Shown here: positions 1 through 7,021 of the stretch, piece after piece
Layout: each line of letters begins with the position of its first letter
Numbering within the stretch: the stretch's first letter is position 1
Origin: Bacillota bacterium
GTDB taxonomy: Bacteria; Bacillota; SHA-98; Ch115; JABLXJ01
Direction of reading: 5' to 3'
NCBI GenBank assembly: GCA_012839815.1
Contig: DUMQ01000087.1
Location: 1 to 39,788 of the forward strand
Length of the DNA stretch: 39,788 nt
The notes under the pieces: generated by a model
The model's input: the letters and a program-made list of their open reading frames with translations, nothing else
Told to the model about the DNA's origin: nothing
Database searches by the model: none
Program-made: the position numbers and the translations under genes

Positions 1-255
1 AGGTGGCAACCTGCTTACCACCTTACCACCTCGCTCACCACCTCGCCCGCAAGATTTGATCACGAGCATGATTCGATCATGAGCATGAGCATAACTCGAG
101 CATAACTCAAGCACGACTCGAGCATAAGCATCACTCGATCATGACCCGCATAACCCGAATCATGACCCGCCCGCATGACCTGATGGTGAGTTTCTAGCCA
201 GGGCGGGTCACTCGCCTGACCCCGGGCAGAGGCGGTCACAGTTTCCCCGGCCACA
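1..255. repeat. Degenerate short tandem-repeat tract
   Basis: No gene is visible here. Positions 15-42 repeat TTACCACC twice and then a longer variant. Positions 91-134 hold about four tandem copies of an 11-bp unit (ATAACTCGAGC and variants), flanked to about 180 by looser copies built from CATGA / CATAA and CTCGAGC / CCCGC. Reading frames across it translate to simple-sequence peptides and are not credible. The tract lies downstream of the flavoprotein gene. It has no CRISPR-like fixed repeat/spacer geometry. Its origin looks like repeated slippage or microduplication. Confidence 0.7.
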
Positions 256-471
256 TTACCTACGTCTGGCTTGGTTGAGATGGATCTCGTCGCTCACAAC
301 GGTGGAAATGCCTGTGGAGATTTTGCTCAAACCCTCGCCGTGGTGGATGTAGCGACCAGATGGACGGAGACCCGAGCCCTGAAAAACAAAGCGTAAAGGT
401 AGGTTTTTGAGGCCTTTAAGCACATCATCGCCAAGCTTCTCTTCCCCATTGAGGGGATCGACGAGGGACAT
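256..471 (-). CDS. Unrecognised 71-residue ORF, possible gene remnant
   Basis: A 71-codon frame that overlaps the 3' end of the flavoprotein gene by 47 bp in another frame. Its codon use is ordinary and the peptide reads more like a real protein than its neighbours (a GSGLRPSGRYIHHGEG stretch followed by TVVSDEIHLN), but I recognise no family. There is no Shine-Dalgarno sequence at its ATG. It could be a fragment of a decayed gene such as a transposase, or chance. No function is proposed. Confidence 0.2.
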   Translation of the reverse strand: MSLVDPLNGEEKLGDDVLKGLKNLPLRFVFQGSGLRPSGRYIHHGEGLSKISTGISTVVSDEIHLNQARRR

Positions 472-1576
472 CCATAAGAGGGCGATCCGCAGGCGAGCGA
501 AACGCTATCCACGTCCTGCGTATGAGCTGGCTTAGAGCCGCGCGGTCACAACACCAGTTGCTCAGCAGGAGTGCGCGCCTCTCCGCCGCCCGCTCGAGGC
601 TCCTGCCGAAAATGCTACGCCATTCATCATCATAAGCCTGCAAGGCTTCCATATCATCATCCCTGATCGCCCGGGCCGCCGCCCTCCCCGCCGCCTCGCC
701 GCCTATCACTGCGTGGAGGATGCCTGCGCCCGTCAGGGGGTGAGTATGTCCGGCAGCATCGCCGGCGAGGAGCACACGCCCGGATGTCGCCGCGAGAGGC
801 CCGCCGACCGGGATAAGTCCCCCCGTATAGCCAAGGACTCTGCCCCTGCCGACTTTGAGTTTATCCAGGAAACCCTCCAGGACTTCCCGCGCTTCTAACA
901 GACTATTCCCCGGCCCCGGCACGCCTGTGAGCTGCACCCCGACTCCCACGTTCGCCGTGTCTCCCTTCGGGAAGACCCAGCCATATCCCCCGAAATATTC
1001 GGGGTCAAAATAGACCCGGGTAGCCTCGAGGGGCCGGTCAAGCAGAACCTCACACTGCGCCCCCGCGACAAATTCGGTGTTCTCCCGGCCAACGGCCTTC
1101 CCTACTGTTGAGATAGGCCCATCCGCCCCTATAACCACTTTGGCGGCGACCTCGAACCTCTCCCTCCCGCCGGGGCCTCTCGATTCAATCACAACCCCCC
1201 GGTCACTTAAACCCGTTACCCTCGCCCCCAGGAGAAGCTCAGCCCCTGCCTTGAGCGCCGAAGCTACAAGGCTTTTATCAAAAAGCGACCTGTGCAGGAC
1301 ATAACCTGGAAAACGATTCCTGACAACCTCGCCCGTGGGGAGAAACGTCTCCATCTCGTCCACGCGCTGCGCTATGTGGCCCGCCTCCAGGGGGACATAA
1401 TAGGTGATAAACATGGGAACGTATTCCGCGCACTGGACAGGCATACCCACCCGGGGCTTTCGCTCCGCCATAAGCACCCTGGCTCCATCCAGCGCCAACC
1501 TCCTGGCGGCGCACGCGCCCGCGGGTCCCGCCCCGACCACCAGGGCGTCGTATTCACGAACAATCCCCACAGCCAT
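425..1576 (-). CDS. Geranylgeranyl reductase family FAD-dependent oxidoreductase
   Basis: A 383-residue soluble flavoprotein of the GGR/FixC type (COG0644). The N-terminal dinucleotide fold carries GAGPAG at residues 15-20, followed by an acidic strand end. A PVQCAEY segment near residue 46 matches the conserved Cys region of GGR enzymes. A GADG motif precedes the substrate domain, and a second FAD motif (LLAGDAAGHTHPLTGAGI) follows. Family members use reduced FAD to hydrogenate prenyl double bonds or to pass electrons to other partners. The ATG at 1576 has a GGAGG 12 bases upstream, inside the end of the lipoate-ligase fusion gene, and the two genes overlap by 23 bp, so they are translationally coupled. 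That pairing makes a role in lipoate or a related cofactor more likely than one in lipids, which is inference. The substrate cannot be read from the sequence. Confidence 0.85.
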   Translation of the reverse strand: MAVGIVREYDALVVGAGPAGACAARRLALDGARVLMAERKPRVGMPVQCAEYVPMFITYYVPLEAGHIAQRVDEMETFLPTGEVVRNRFPGYVLHRSLFDKSLVASALKAGAELLLGARVTGLSDRGVVIESRGPGGRERFEVAAKVVIGADGPISTVGKAVGRENTEFVAGAQCEVLLDRPLEATRVYFDPEYFGGYGWVFPKGDTANVGVGVQLTGVPGPGNSLLEAREVLEGFLDKLKVGRGRVLGYTGGLIPVGGPLAATSGRVLLAGDAAGHTHPLTGAGILHAVIGGEAAGRAAARAIRDDDMEALQAYDDEWRSIFGRSLERAAERRALLLSNWCCDRAALSQLIRRTWIAFRSPADRPLMDVPRRSPQWGREAWR

Positions 1577-3170
1577 AATTCTTCATTGCCTCCAAGACCT
1601 TTCTAATAAGGTCGAGCTTCAATTCTGTCTGATTTTCAAAGCGCCCGTGATGGGCCTCCTTCTCCTTGCCAAGGTCGTAACAGGTGGAGCTCTCCACATC
1701 AACAAGGATACCCTTAAGCCCGATCCGCTCAAAATCATCGCGGTGCTTCACAAAAAATGCCTCGCAGCAGCTCCCGACGAACGCAGATATCCCCCGCGAC
1801 TTCAGGCCCTCGAGGGTTGACTCCAGCATCTCGTAGTTTTGAATGCTGACGGGCGCCAGGGCGAACTCCCGGGCCATGTCATATGCACCCCCGATACTGC
1901 ACTGGCCGCACGAGACGCAACCCTCGCGGTACCGGTATGAACACCCCGGCCTCTTTGCACAGTAAGGGAGCAGGAGGGCAACAGGACCGGCGCGGGAGGC
2001 ATCGTTCAGGTCCCTGAGGATATCCTCAAACGACCCCTTGACCGTGAAAATCGAGTTGACATCGCCCTCGGGGATGCCGAACCTGGTGAGCTCGACCTTC
2101 TCGAGCGCGTCCAGGATGGCGCCGGATATCTCAGAGTGGGGCACTCCCGGGATCTTCACCCCCTTCTCCGCAAAGAACGCCTCAACCAGGCTCGTTATGG
2201 TGGCTGGCTCCGCCCTTACGTTTTTCAAACGAGCCTCAAGGTCGTATATGGCGCGCTTGGGGTGGGCAAAGAAATCGCCCGTGATGAACACGGATTTCAG
2301 CCGAGAGGCCCTTGAAGTGCTTCTGTCCAGCACCAGTGAAACGCGCACGAGGCCGCCAGGGGCCTTTCTCACGGACCGGAGCTCAAAACTGGACCGGGGC
2401 TTTTGCCTTACTCTCCTGATCCACTCGTCCGAGCGGAAATACTGGAGCCGTTTCTCGAAAAGCTCTTCCTCTGCAGGCGTCAGGCCGCCTGGCGAAAGTC
2501 TCATGCCGAGCGCATCCTCGAAACCCTTACACAGCGCGGCCTTTATCTCAGCGGGCGATGGAGCATAACCGAGTTCCCATCTGAGGCAGGTGACCCTCTC
2601 CTTGACGGATTGAATCTCCTTGCGCTTGAGCTTTTCGGTGGGAATCCTGAGCGCCCTCAGCATACTATCGACGTCGAAGTCCACGAGGAGCGTGCCCTGG
2701 AACAGGAACGCCCCGTCGAGCTCGGTCCCGCCGGTGCCCGATATCTTGCGCCCGTTCACTTCGATATCGTTGCGCGGCCGGAAGCAGGCCTCCACCCCGA
2801 GAGCGCGCAGGCCCGATACCACAGCCATGCAGAGCTTCTCATAGAGTTCCTCGATGCCGGGCGGGATGCCGGGGTACGACTTCGCGGCGATTACCTCCCA
2901 GCCGATCTGGGTCGCATCCCAAAAGAGGGCCCCGCCCCCCGTGATGCGCCGGTTGATTTCCACGCCGTGCTCCTGGCACCAGTCCACCCTTATCTCCTGC
3001 TCAACGTCCTGGTGATAGCCTACCAGAGCGCATGGAGGATGAAACTGGAGGAAGCGGATGGTATCAGGCGAGAGATCCTTGCTCCTCGCCGCCAGTATGA
3101 CCTCGTCCAGCGCCATGTTTTCGGCGGCGGGACGGGCTCCTGTATCAAGAAGTCGCCAGTTGCGGCTCAA
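1554..3170 (-). CDS. Lipoate-protein ligase A / C-terminal DUF116 fusion
   Basis: A 538-residue three-part protein. Residues 1 to about 245 form an LplA/BPL catalytic domain with RRITGGG at 74-80 and the NDIEVNGRKISG segment, which supplies the catalytic-type Lys142. Residues about 250-345 resemble the LplB/lipoate-ligase accessory domain. Residues about 385-530 are a DUF116 domain rich in cysteine (C404, C410, C418, C421, C424, C468, C469, C497), and the protein ends in a further CGDC (C534, C537). The first part should activate lipoate or octanoate and attach it to an acceptor lysine. The cysteine pattern suggests metal or Fe-S binding by DUF116, whose biochemical role is unknown to me. The start is TTG after a G-rich, AGG-containing segment, and N-terminal family similarity begins at once. 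It is the first gene of an operon with the overlapping flavoprotein gene. No acceptor protein (GcvH, E2) or lipoyl synthase is in the window. Confidence 0.88.
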   Translation of the reverse strand: MSRNWRLLDTGARPAAENMALDEVILAARSKDLSPDTIRFLQFHPPCALVGYHQDVEQEIRVDWCQEHGVEINRRITGGGALFWDATQIGWEVIAAKSYPGIPPGIEELYEKLCMAVVSGLRALGVEACFRPRNDIEVNGRKISGTGGTELDGAFLFQGTLLVDFDVDSMLRALRIPTEKLKRKEIQSVKERVTCLRWELGYAPSPAEIKAALCKGFEDALGMRLSPGGLTPAEEELFEKRLQYFRSDEWIRRVRQKPRSSFELRSVRKAPGGLVRVSLVLDRSTSRASRLKSVFITGDFFAHPKRAIYDLEARLKNVRAEPATITSLVEAFFAEKGVKIPGVPHSEISGAILDALEKVELTRFGIPEGDVNSIFTVKGSFEDILRDLNDASRAGPVALLLPYCAKRPGCSYRYREGCVSCGQCSIGGAYDMAREFALAPVSIQNYEMLESTLEGLKSRGISAFVGSCCEAFFVKHRDDFERIGLKGILVDVESSTCYDLGKEKEAHHGRFENQTELKLDLIRKVLEAMKNYGCGDCS

Positions 3171-3559
3171 CTTACCCCCGCCCTTCCCCTGGCCCCGGCC
3201 CTTCGCGGCGGCCGCAGCGCCAGCCTCTCCGCAAGTCCCGGCCTCCGCAATTCCCGGCCAGGGCTGTCTGAGACTGACTCACTAGCCCTTGAACGGTAGC
3301 TTGGTAGCTTGGCACGCTAACTTTTAGCCCGCCAACTACGGTATAATTGCCGCGCTAACTTATGGTATAATTGCGGTATAATTAGATTATATCCAGGGCA
3401 ACATGCACATTCAAGGGAGCTAGAGAATCGAGAATCCCGGGGTTACTGCAATCTATTCCAGAATGCTCCCTGGGCGAGACCAGGGCAAGGATAGACTAGG
3501 GTAGGAACAGGGCTGGACTAGGGTAAGAATAAATCTTAAGGGTTAAGGAGTTGCTATAG
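3171..3559. other. Divergent intergenic region with microduplications
   Basis: This is the 389-bp gap between the lipoate-ligase fusion (leftward) and the helicase (rightward). It holds no credible gene. The left part has an 8-bp tandem TAGCTTGG (near 3297-3312). The middle has three copies of GGTATAATT (3341, 3365, 3376). The right part has GACTAGGGTA twice, 21 bp apart (3494 and 3515). An AAGGAG ribosome-binding site (3545-3550) serves the helicase. I see no clear promoter for the leftward operon. Confidence 0.6.
3364..3382 (+). promoter_or_regulatory. Extended -10 promoter candidates for the helicase gene
   Basis: TGGTATAAT (TG-N-TATAAT) at 3363-3371 is an extended -10 element, and another TATAAT lies 11 bp downstream at 3377-3382. 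A third lies upstream at 3342-3347. None has a good TTGACA box 16-18 bp upstream, so use of the extended -10 is an inference. The predicted leader to the TTG start at 3560 would be about 180 nt. Confidence 0.45.
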
Positions 3560-5881
3560 TTGACTACGGGTCAAATTGAAATAAATGTCCAGGCAAGCGA
3601 CGACCAAACGGACGCGCAAACGAGAGTGCAAACAAGCGCGCAAACGGGTGCGCGAGCGGGTGCAAACGTGGCTCAAGCGGGCGGCGTTCAGGCGGGCGGT
3701 CAGGAAGCCCGGCCATCGCTGGTCGAAACCGGGCCGGTCGAGACCGGGGCGCCGGTCCGGTATAGAGGCCTGACGCTCGATGACTTCCAGCGTGAGGCAA
3801 TAGCCCACCTCGTAAACGGCAGGTCCGTTCTGGTATCTGCCCCGACTGGATCTGGCAAGACGCTGGTGGCGGACTACCTTATCGAGCAGGTGATCCGGCT
3901 TGGTAACCGGGCCATTTATACGGCGCCCATCAAAGCATTGAGCAATCAGAAGTATAAGGACTTCAAAGCCCGGTACGGGCCGGATAACGTAGGCATCGTA
4001 ACCGGCGATGTCGTCATCAATGACGCGGCTCCCGTCCTCGTCATGACCACGGAGATACTGCGCAACATACTTCACGCCGATCCCGGCCGCCTCGCGGGGG
4101 TTTCGCACGTCGTCTTCGATGAAATCCACTACATCGGCGATGAGGAACGAGGCAGCGTGTGGGAGGAGGCCATAATCTTCCTTCCCCGCCACATAAAGAT
4201 CCTGGGGCTGAGTGCGACCATCCCCAACGCCCCCGAGCTCGCGGACTGGATGAGCGAGGTCCGGCAGGAGGAGGTCAGGGTCGTCAGGCATAGCGAGCGC
4301 CCCGTCCCGCTCGCCCACTACCTCTTCGAGAAGGGGGTTGGGGCCGGGAGCCTTCAAGATATGGTCAGGGCATACAAGAGGCGCCGCAAAAACACCCGGG
4401 CGGACCAGCTCCCATCTACATCGCACATCGATCTCGTAAAGTACCTCAATCCTGACCTGCTCCCCTGCCTCTATTTCCTCTTCAGCAGGCAGCAGTGCGA
4501 AATTAAAGCGAGGGAGCTCGCCCAGGTCTGTTCGTTTCTGACGAACGACGAGAGGCGCGAGGTAAAGAGCTTTTTTGATGAAAAAATGGAGGGATCATCC
4601 GCAAAGGAACTCCCGACCTCAAAGGCACTCCGCCGCGTCCTTGTGAATGGGATAGGGTTTCACCATGCCGGGCTGCTCCCCATTCTCAAGGAAATCGTGG
4701 AGGAGCTGTTTGCAAGGCGCAGGATTTCGGTACTCTACTGCACCGAGACGTTCGCGGTGGGGGTGAACCTGCCGGTCAGGTCCGTATGCTTCGATTCCCC
4801 GGATAAATTTGATGGATTCGGCTACCGCCCCATGACAAACCAGGAGTATTTCCAGATGGCGGGGAGAGCCGGGCGGAGGGGCATAGACCGGCAGGGGCAC
4901 GTGTTTACCCTCGTCGACCTGAACCACTTCTCAAGAGAACAGTTCCCCGTGCACGAGGAGAAGAAACTCGAGAGGCTCTCAAGCCAGTTCAGGCTCTCAT
5001 ACAATACCATATTGAACCTCGTCGCCAGGTATACGCGGGACGAGATCGAGACCCTCCTGGACGAGAGCTTCGCAGCATATCAGCGGAGACGCAGGGCAGA
5101 TAACCTCAGGGCGGAAATAGAGGCTACCCGCGCGAAACGCGATGAGTTGGCCGCAGCCAGGCATGGTCACGCGCCCCGGTCACAGCGCGATGCCAGGCGG
5201 CTCCGGCGCCTCGATGGCAAACTCAGGCACCTCGAGTCCCAGCTCTTGAGCATGCCTGAGTCCAGTGAGCTCATGGCCGAATTTGAGGCAAAGGTCCGGC
5301 TCATGAAGAGGCTCGGCTATATCGTCGCCGCCGGGGCGCCCGGAACTGGCGCGCCCGGAACTGGCGCCGGCGCGTTCGCAATGCTGACCGAGAAAGGAGT
5401 CATGGCATCGCGCATCAATGTCCAGGAACTCCTGGTGGCGGAGCTCATCTCAGAAGGTTTCTTTCACAAGCTCGACGAGGATCAGGTGAACGCCCTGGCG
5501 GTTGCAGTGGACTACCAGCCGAGAAGGGAGGGGGCCAGGGTGGTGAACGCTCCTTTTGACCTCGACCAGGTGCAGGCGGTCATCCGGGGAATCCAGCGAG
5601 CCGAATACCGCGAGCTCGGCTTCTCCACGGTAGTATTCAACCCGGCCATCTCGAATCTCGCCTACTTGTGGAGCCGCGGCGCTGACTTTGGCGACCTGAT
5701 GGAGGTGGCCCGCTCCGGCCCGGTCGACCTGGATGAGGGCGACGTGGTCTCGTCCTTCCGGCGGGGGATAGACCTGCTCCGCCAGGTTAAGCTCGCCTGC
5801 GCGGGAGATCCCGACCTAATCCACAAAATAAACCGCTGTATGGATAAGATGGACAGGGATGTAGTCAGGGTGGATTTGTAG
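3560..5881 (+). CDS. DEAD/DEAH-box RNA helicase, Ski2/Mtr4-like (HelY type)
   Basis: A 773-residue superfamily 2 helicase. Walker A APTGSGKT is at residues 94-101, motif Ia is TAPIKALSNQ, motif II is DEIH at 187-190, motif III is LSAT, motif V lies around TFAVGVNLP, and motif VI is QMAGRAGRRG. The C-terminal third carries the DSHCT-type region and a basic coiled-coil stretch. The family unwinds structured RNA using ATP and often assists RNA decay. The start is TTG at 3560 with AAGGAG nine bases upstream; the in-frame TTG at 3551 is followed by a stop two codons later. The first roughly 50 residues are a low-complexity Ala/Gly/Gln/Thr tail made of microrepeats. A linker near residues 592-602 contains a perfect 15-bp tandem duplication (5336-5365) encoding GAPGT twice. 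It is apparently monocistronic. Confidence 0.93.
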   Translation: MTTGQIEINVQASDDQTDAQTRVQTSAQTGARAGANVAQAGGVQAGGQEARPSLVETGPVETGAPVRYRGLTLDDFQREAIAHLVNGRSVLVSAPTGSGKTLVADYLIEQVIRLGNRAIYTAPIKALSNQKYKDFKARYGPDNVGIVTGDVVINDAAPVLVMTTEILRNILHADPGRLAGVSHVVFDEIHYIGDEERGSVWEEAIIFLPRHIKILGLSATIPNAPELADWMSEVRQEEVRVVRHSERPVPLAHYLFEKGVGAGSLQDMVRAYKRRRKNTRADQLPSTSHIDLVKYLNPDLLPCLYFLFSRQQCEIKARELAQVCSFLTNDERREVKSFFDEKMEGSSAKELPTSKALRRVLVNGIGFHHAGLLPILKEIVEELFARRRISVLYCTETFAVGVNLPVRSVCFDSPDKFDGFGYRPMTNQEYFQMAGRAGRRGIDRQGHVFTLVDLNHFSREQFPVHEEKKLERLSSQFRLSYNTILNLVARYTRDEIETLLDESFAAYQRRRRADNLRAEIEATRAKRDELAAARHGHAPRSQRDARRLRRLDGKLRHLESQLLSMPESSELMAEFEAKVRLMKRLGYIVAAGAPGTGAPGTGAGAFAMLTEKGVMASRINVQELLVAELISEGFFHKLDEDQVNALAVAVDYQPRREGARVVNAPFDLDQVQAVIRGIQRAEYRELGFSTVVFNPAISNLAYLWSRGADFGDLMEVARSGPVDLDEGDVVSSFRRGIDLLRQVKLACAGDPDLIHKINRCMDKMDRDVVRVDL

Positions 5882-5893
5882 GACCTATATCGT

Positions 5894-5947
5894 ATGTCAG
5901 CTTCGCATCATATTCCTACGTCAACTTGGTATCATATGTCAACTTGC
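5894..5947. repeat. Three imperfect copies of a GTCAACTT-type element
   Basis: GTCAGCTTCGCATCATAT (5896), GTCAACTTGGTATCATAT (5920) and GTCAACTTGCGG (5938) follow one another at 24- and 18-bp spacing, directly after the helicase stop codon and upstream of the CXXC mini-protein. They resemble other intergenic microduplications in the window. A binding site for a regulator of the following genes is possible but unsupported. Confidence 0.6.
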
Positions 5948-5982
5948 GGTTACAACAAGCAGCTACAGCAGGGGTGAAGGGT

Positions 5983-6135
5983 ATGAACTTGAAATTAATC
6001 GTTAAAAGCCGCCCGTTCCTGGTCACTCTCCTGGCATCGCTGTTTCTCGCGGCGGCCGGGGCGTTGTCGGGCGAGCCCAAGCGGATCTTCGCCAATGCGG
6101 TGATCATTTGCCTCTCATGCATCGGGATTCAATGA
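5983..6135 (+). CDS. CD1871A-like CXXC membrane mini-protein
   Basis: A 50-residue protein with one hydrophobic segment (about residues 11-29, VTLLASLFLAAAGAL), a short basic linker, and a C-terminal ICLSCIGIQ bearing the C43-x-x-C46 pair. The ending closely matches the CD1871A family of short clostridial proteins, which end in ICLECIGIG-like motifs and typically precede a 4Fe-4S membrane protein, as here. The ATG at 5983 is preceded by GGGGTGAAGG. Starting farther upstream at 5926 would add a segment lacking a ribosome-binding site. The cysteine pair probably faces the membrane surface and takes part in thiol or electron transfer with the downstream polyferredoxin. The family's biochemical function is unknown to me. 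Confidence 0.72.
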   Translation: MNLKLIVKSRPFLVTLLASLFLAAAGALSGEPKRIFANAVIICLSCIGIQ

Positions 6136-6230
6136 TCTGGAAATGCACCGGAAACGCACCGGGATTCAATGACCCGGTAATGACCTGGGCATCGTTTCGA
6201 GGATTTACCCTTCGAGGATTTGGAATACGC
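6122..6230. repeat. 37-bp partial duplication of a gene 3' end, and a 16-bp repeat
   Basis: The end of the CXXC gene, CGGGATTCAATGATCTGG (from 6123), recurs as CGGGATTCAATGACCCGG 37 bp downstream (from 6160). The copy includes the codons for Gly-Ile-Gln-stop. Farther on, TTCGAGGATTT occurs twice about 16 bp apart (near 6197 and 6213). The gap otherwise holds only the AAGGAG / GAGG ribosome-binding region of the next gene. Confidence 0.7.
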
Positions 6231-6247
6231 GGAAGGAGAGGGTCAAT

Positions 6248-7021
6248 GTGCAACGCAAGGCCAGCGTGCGGGGCGGCAAGAGCAGGAGGGCGCTCTGGCA
6301 GGCGCTGGGCTTCGTCCTGTCGAATTCATATTTCTTTAAATTCCTCAAGTATATTCCCTGCCCGGCCCTGAACTGCTACGCGTGCCCGGCAGCCAATTTC
6401 GCGTGTCCGATTGGGACCCTGCAGCACTTCGCGGTCATCCGGAGAATCCCCCTGTTCACCCTTGGCATCCTGGGCGCTGTAGGGAGCCTCTTCGGGAGGG
6501 GGGCCTGCGGCTGGATCTGCCCCGTGGGCGGGCTCCAGGAATTGCTCTATAAGGCCCCGGTCAGGAAGATACATGTCTCCAATAGATTCAGCTTCCTGCG
6601 GTTCATAGTGCTTGCGGTTCTCGTCTTCATAATCCCGTTCTTCACCCTGGAGCCATGGTTCTCCAAGTTGTGCTTTGTCGGGACGCTTGAAGCCGGCATA
6701 CCCCTCGCCCTTGGCGACCAGCGGATCCGGGCCCTCATAGGCCCCTTCTTCTGGCTCAAGATCGGCATCACGGCCGCGCTCATGGGGCTCATGTTATTTA
6801 TGAAGCGCCCGTTTTGCCGCTTCATCTGCCCCCTGGGAGCCATCTATTCCCCGTTCAACAGGGTGGCGCCCGGCTTCGTGACGGCCAGGACCGACCTTTG
6901 CACCGGCTGCGGGGAGTGCACCAGGACCTGCCCCATGGACCTGGATGTGCCCAGGGAGGTAAATGGCCTGAACTGCATCAGGTGCCGGCGATGCGTGGGC
7001 CTCTGCAAGGCGCTCTCCTGA
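6248..7021 (+). CDS. NapH/MauN-like membrane 4Fe-4S polyferredoxin
   Basis: A 257-residue integral membrane iron-sulfur protein. An N-terminal cysteine cluster (C38, C43, C46, C53) is followed by hydrophobic segments (about 68-83, 117-133, 165-185) and two C-x3-CP motifs of the NapH type (C87/C91 and C190/C194). The C-terminus carries ferredoxin-like clusters C218-x2-C-x2-C-x3-C228 and C243-x2-C-x2-C-x3-C253. Such proteins carry electrons between the quinone pool or cytoplasmic donors and an extracytoplasmic redox partner. GTG at 6248 is in frame, with AAGGAGAGG just upstream; the ATG two bases earlier belongs to another frame. It is paired with the CXXC mini-protein. Its 3' end overlaps the oppositely oriented addA by 44 bp. 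Confidence 0.85.
   Translation: MQRKASVRGGKSRRALWQALGFVLSNSYFFKFLKYIPCPALNCYACPAANFACPIGTLQHFAVIRRIPLFTLGILGAVGSLFGRGACGWICPVGGLQELLYKAPVRKIHVSNRFSFLRFIVLAVLVFIIPFFTLEPWFSKLCFVGTLEAGIPLALGDQRIRALIGPFFWLKIGITAALMGLMLFMKRPFCRFICPLGAIYSPFNRVAPGFVTARTDLCTGCGECTRTCPMDLDVPREVNGLNCIRCRRCVGLCKALS

Noticed and set aside
60-180. CRISPR array
   Set aside because: Units are 9-13 bp, adjacent and variable, without spacers of fixed length and without cas genes in the window.
3554-4426. 290-codon minus-strand frame inside the helicase gene
   Set aside because: It is antisense to conserved helicase motifs, whose codons explain it.
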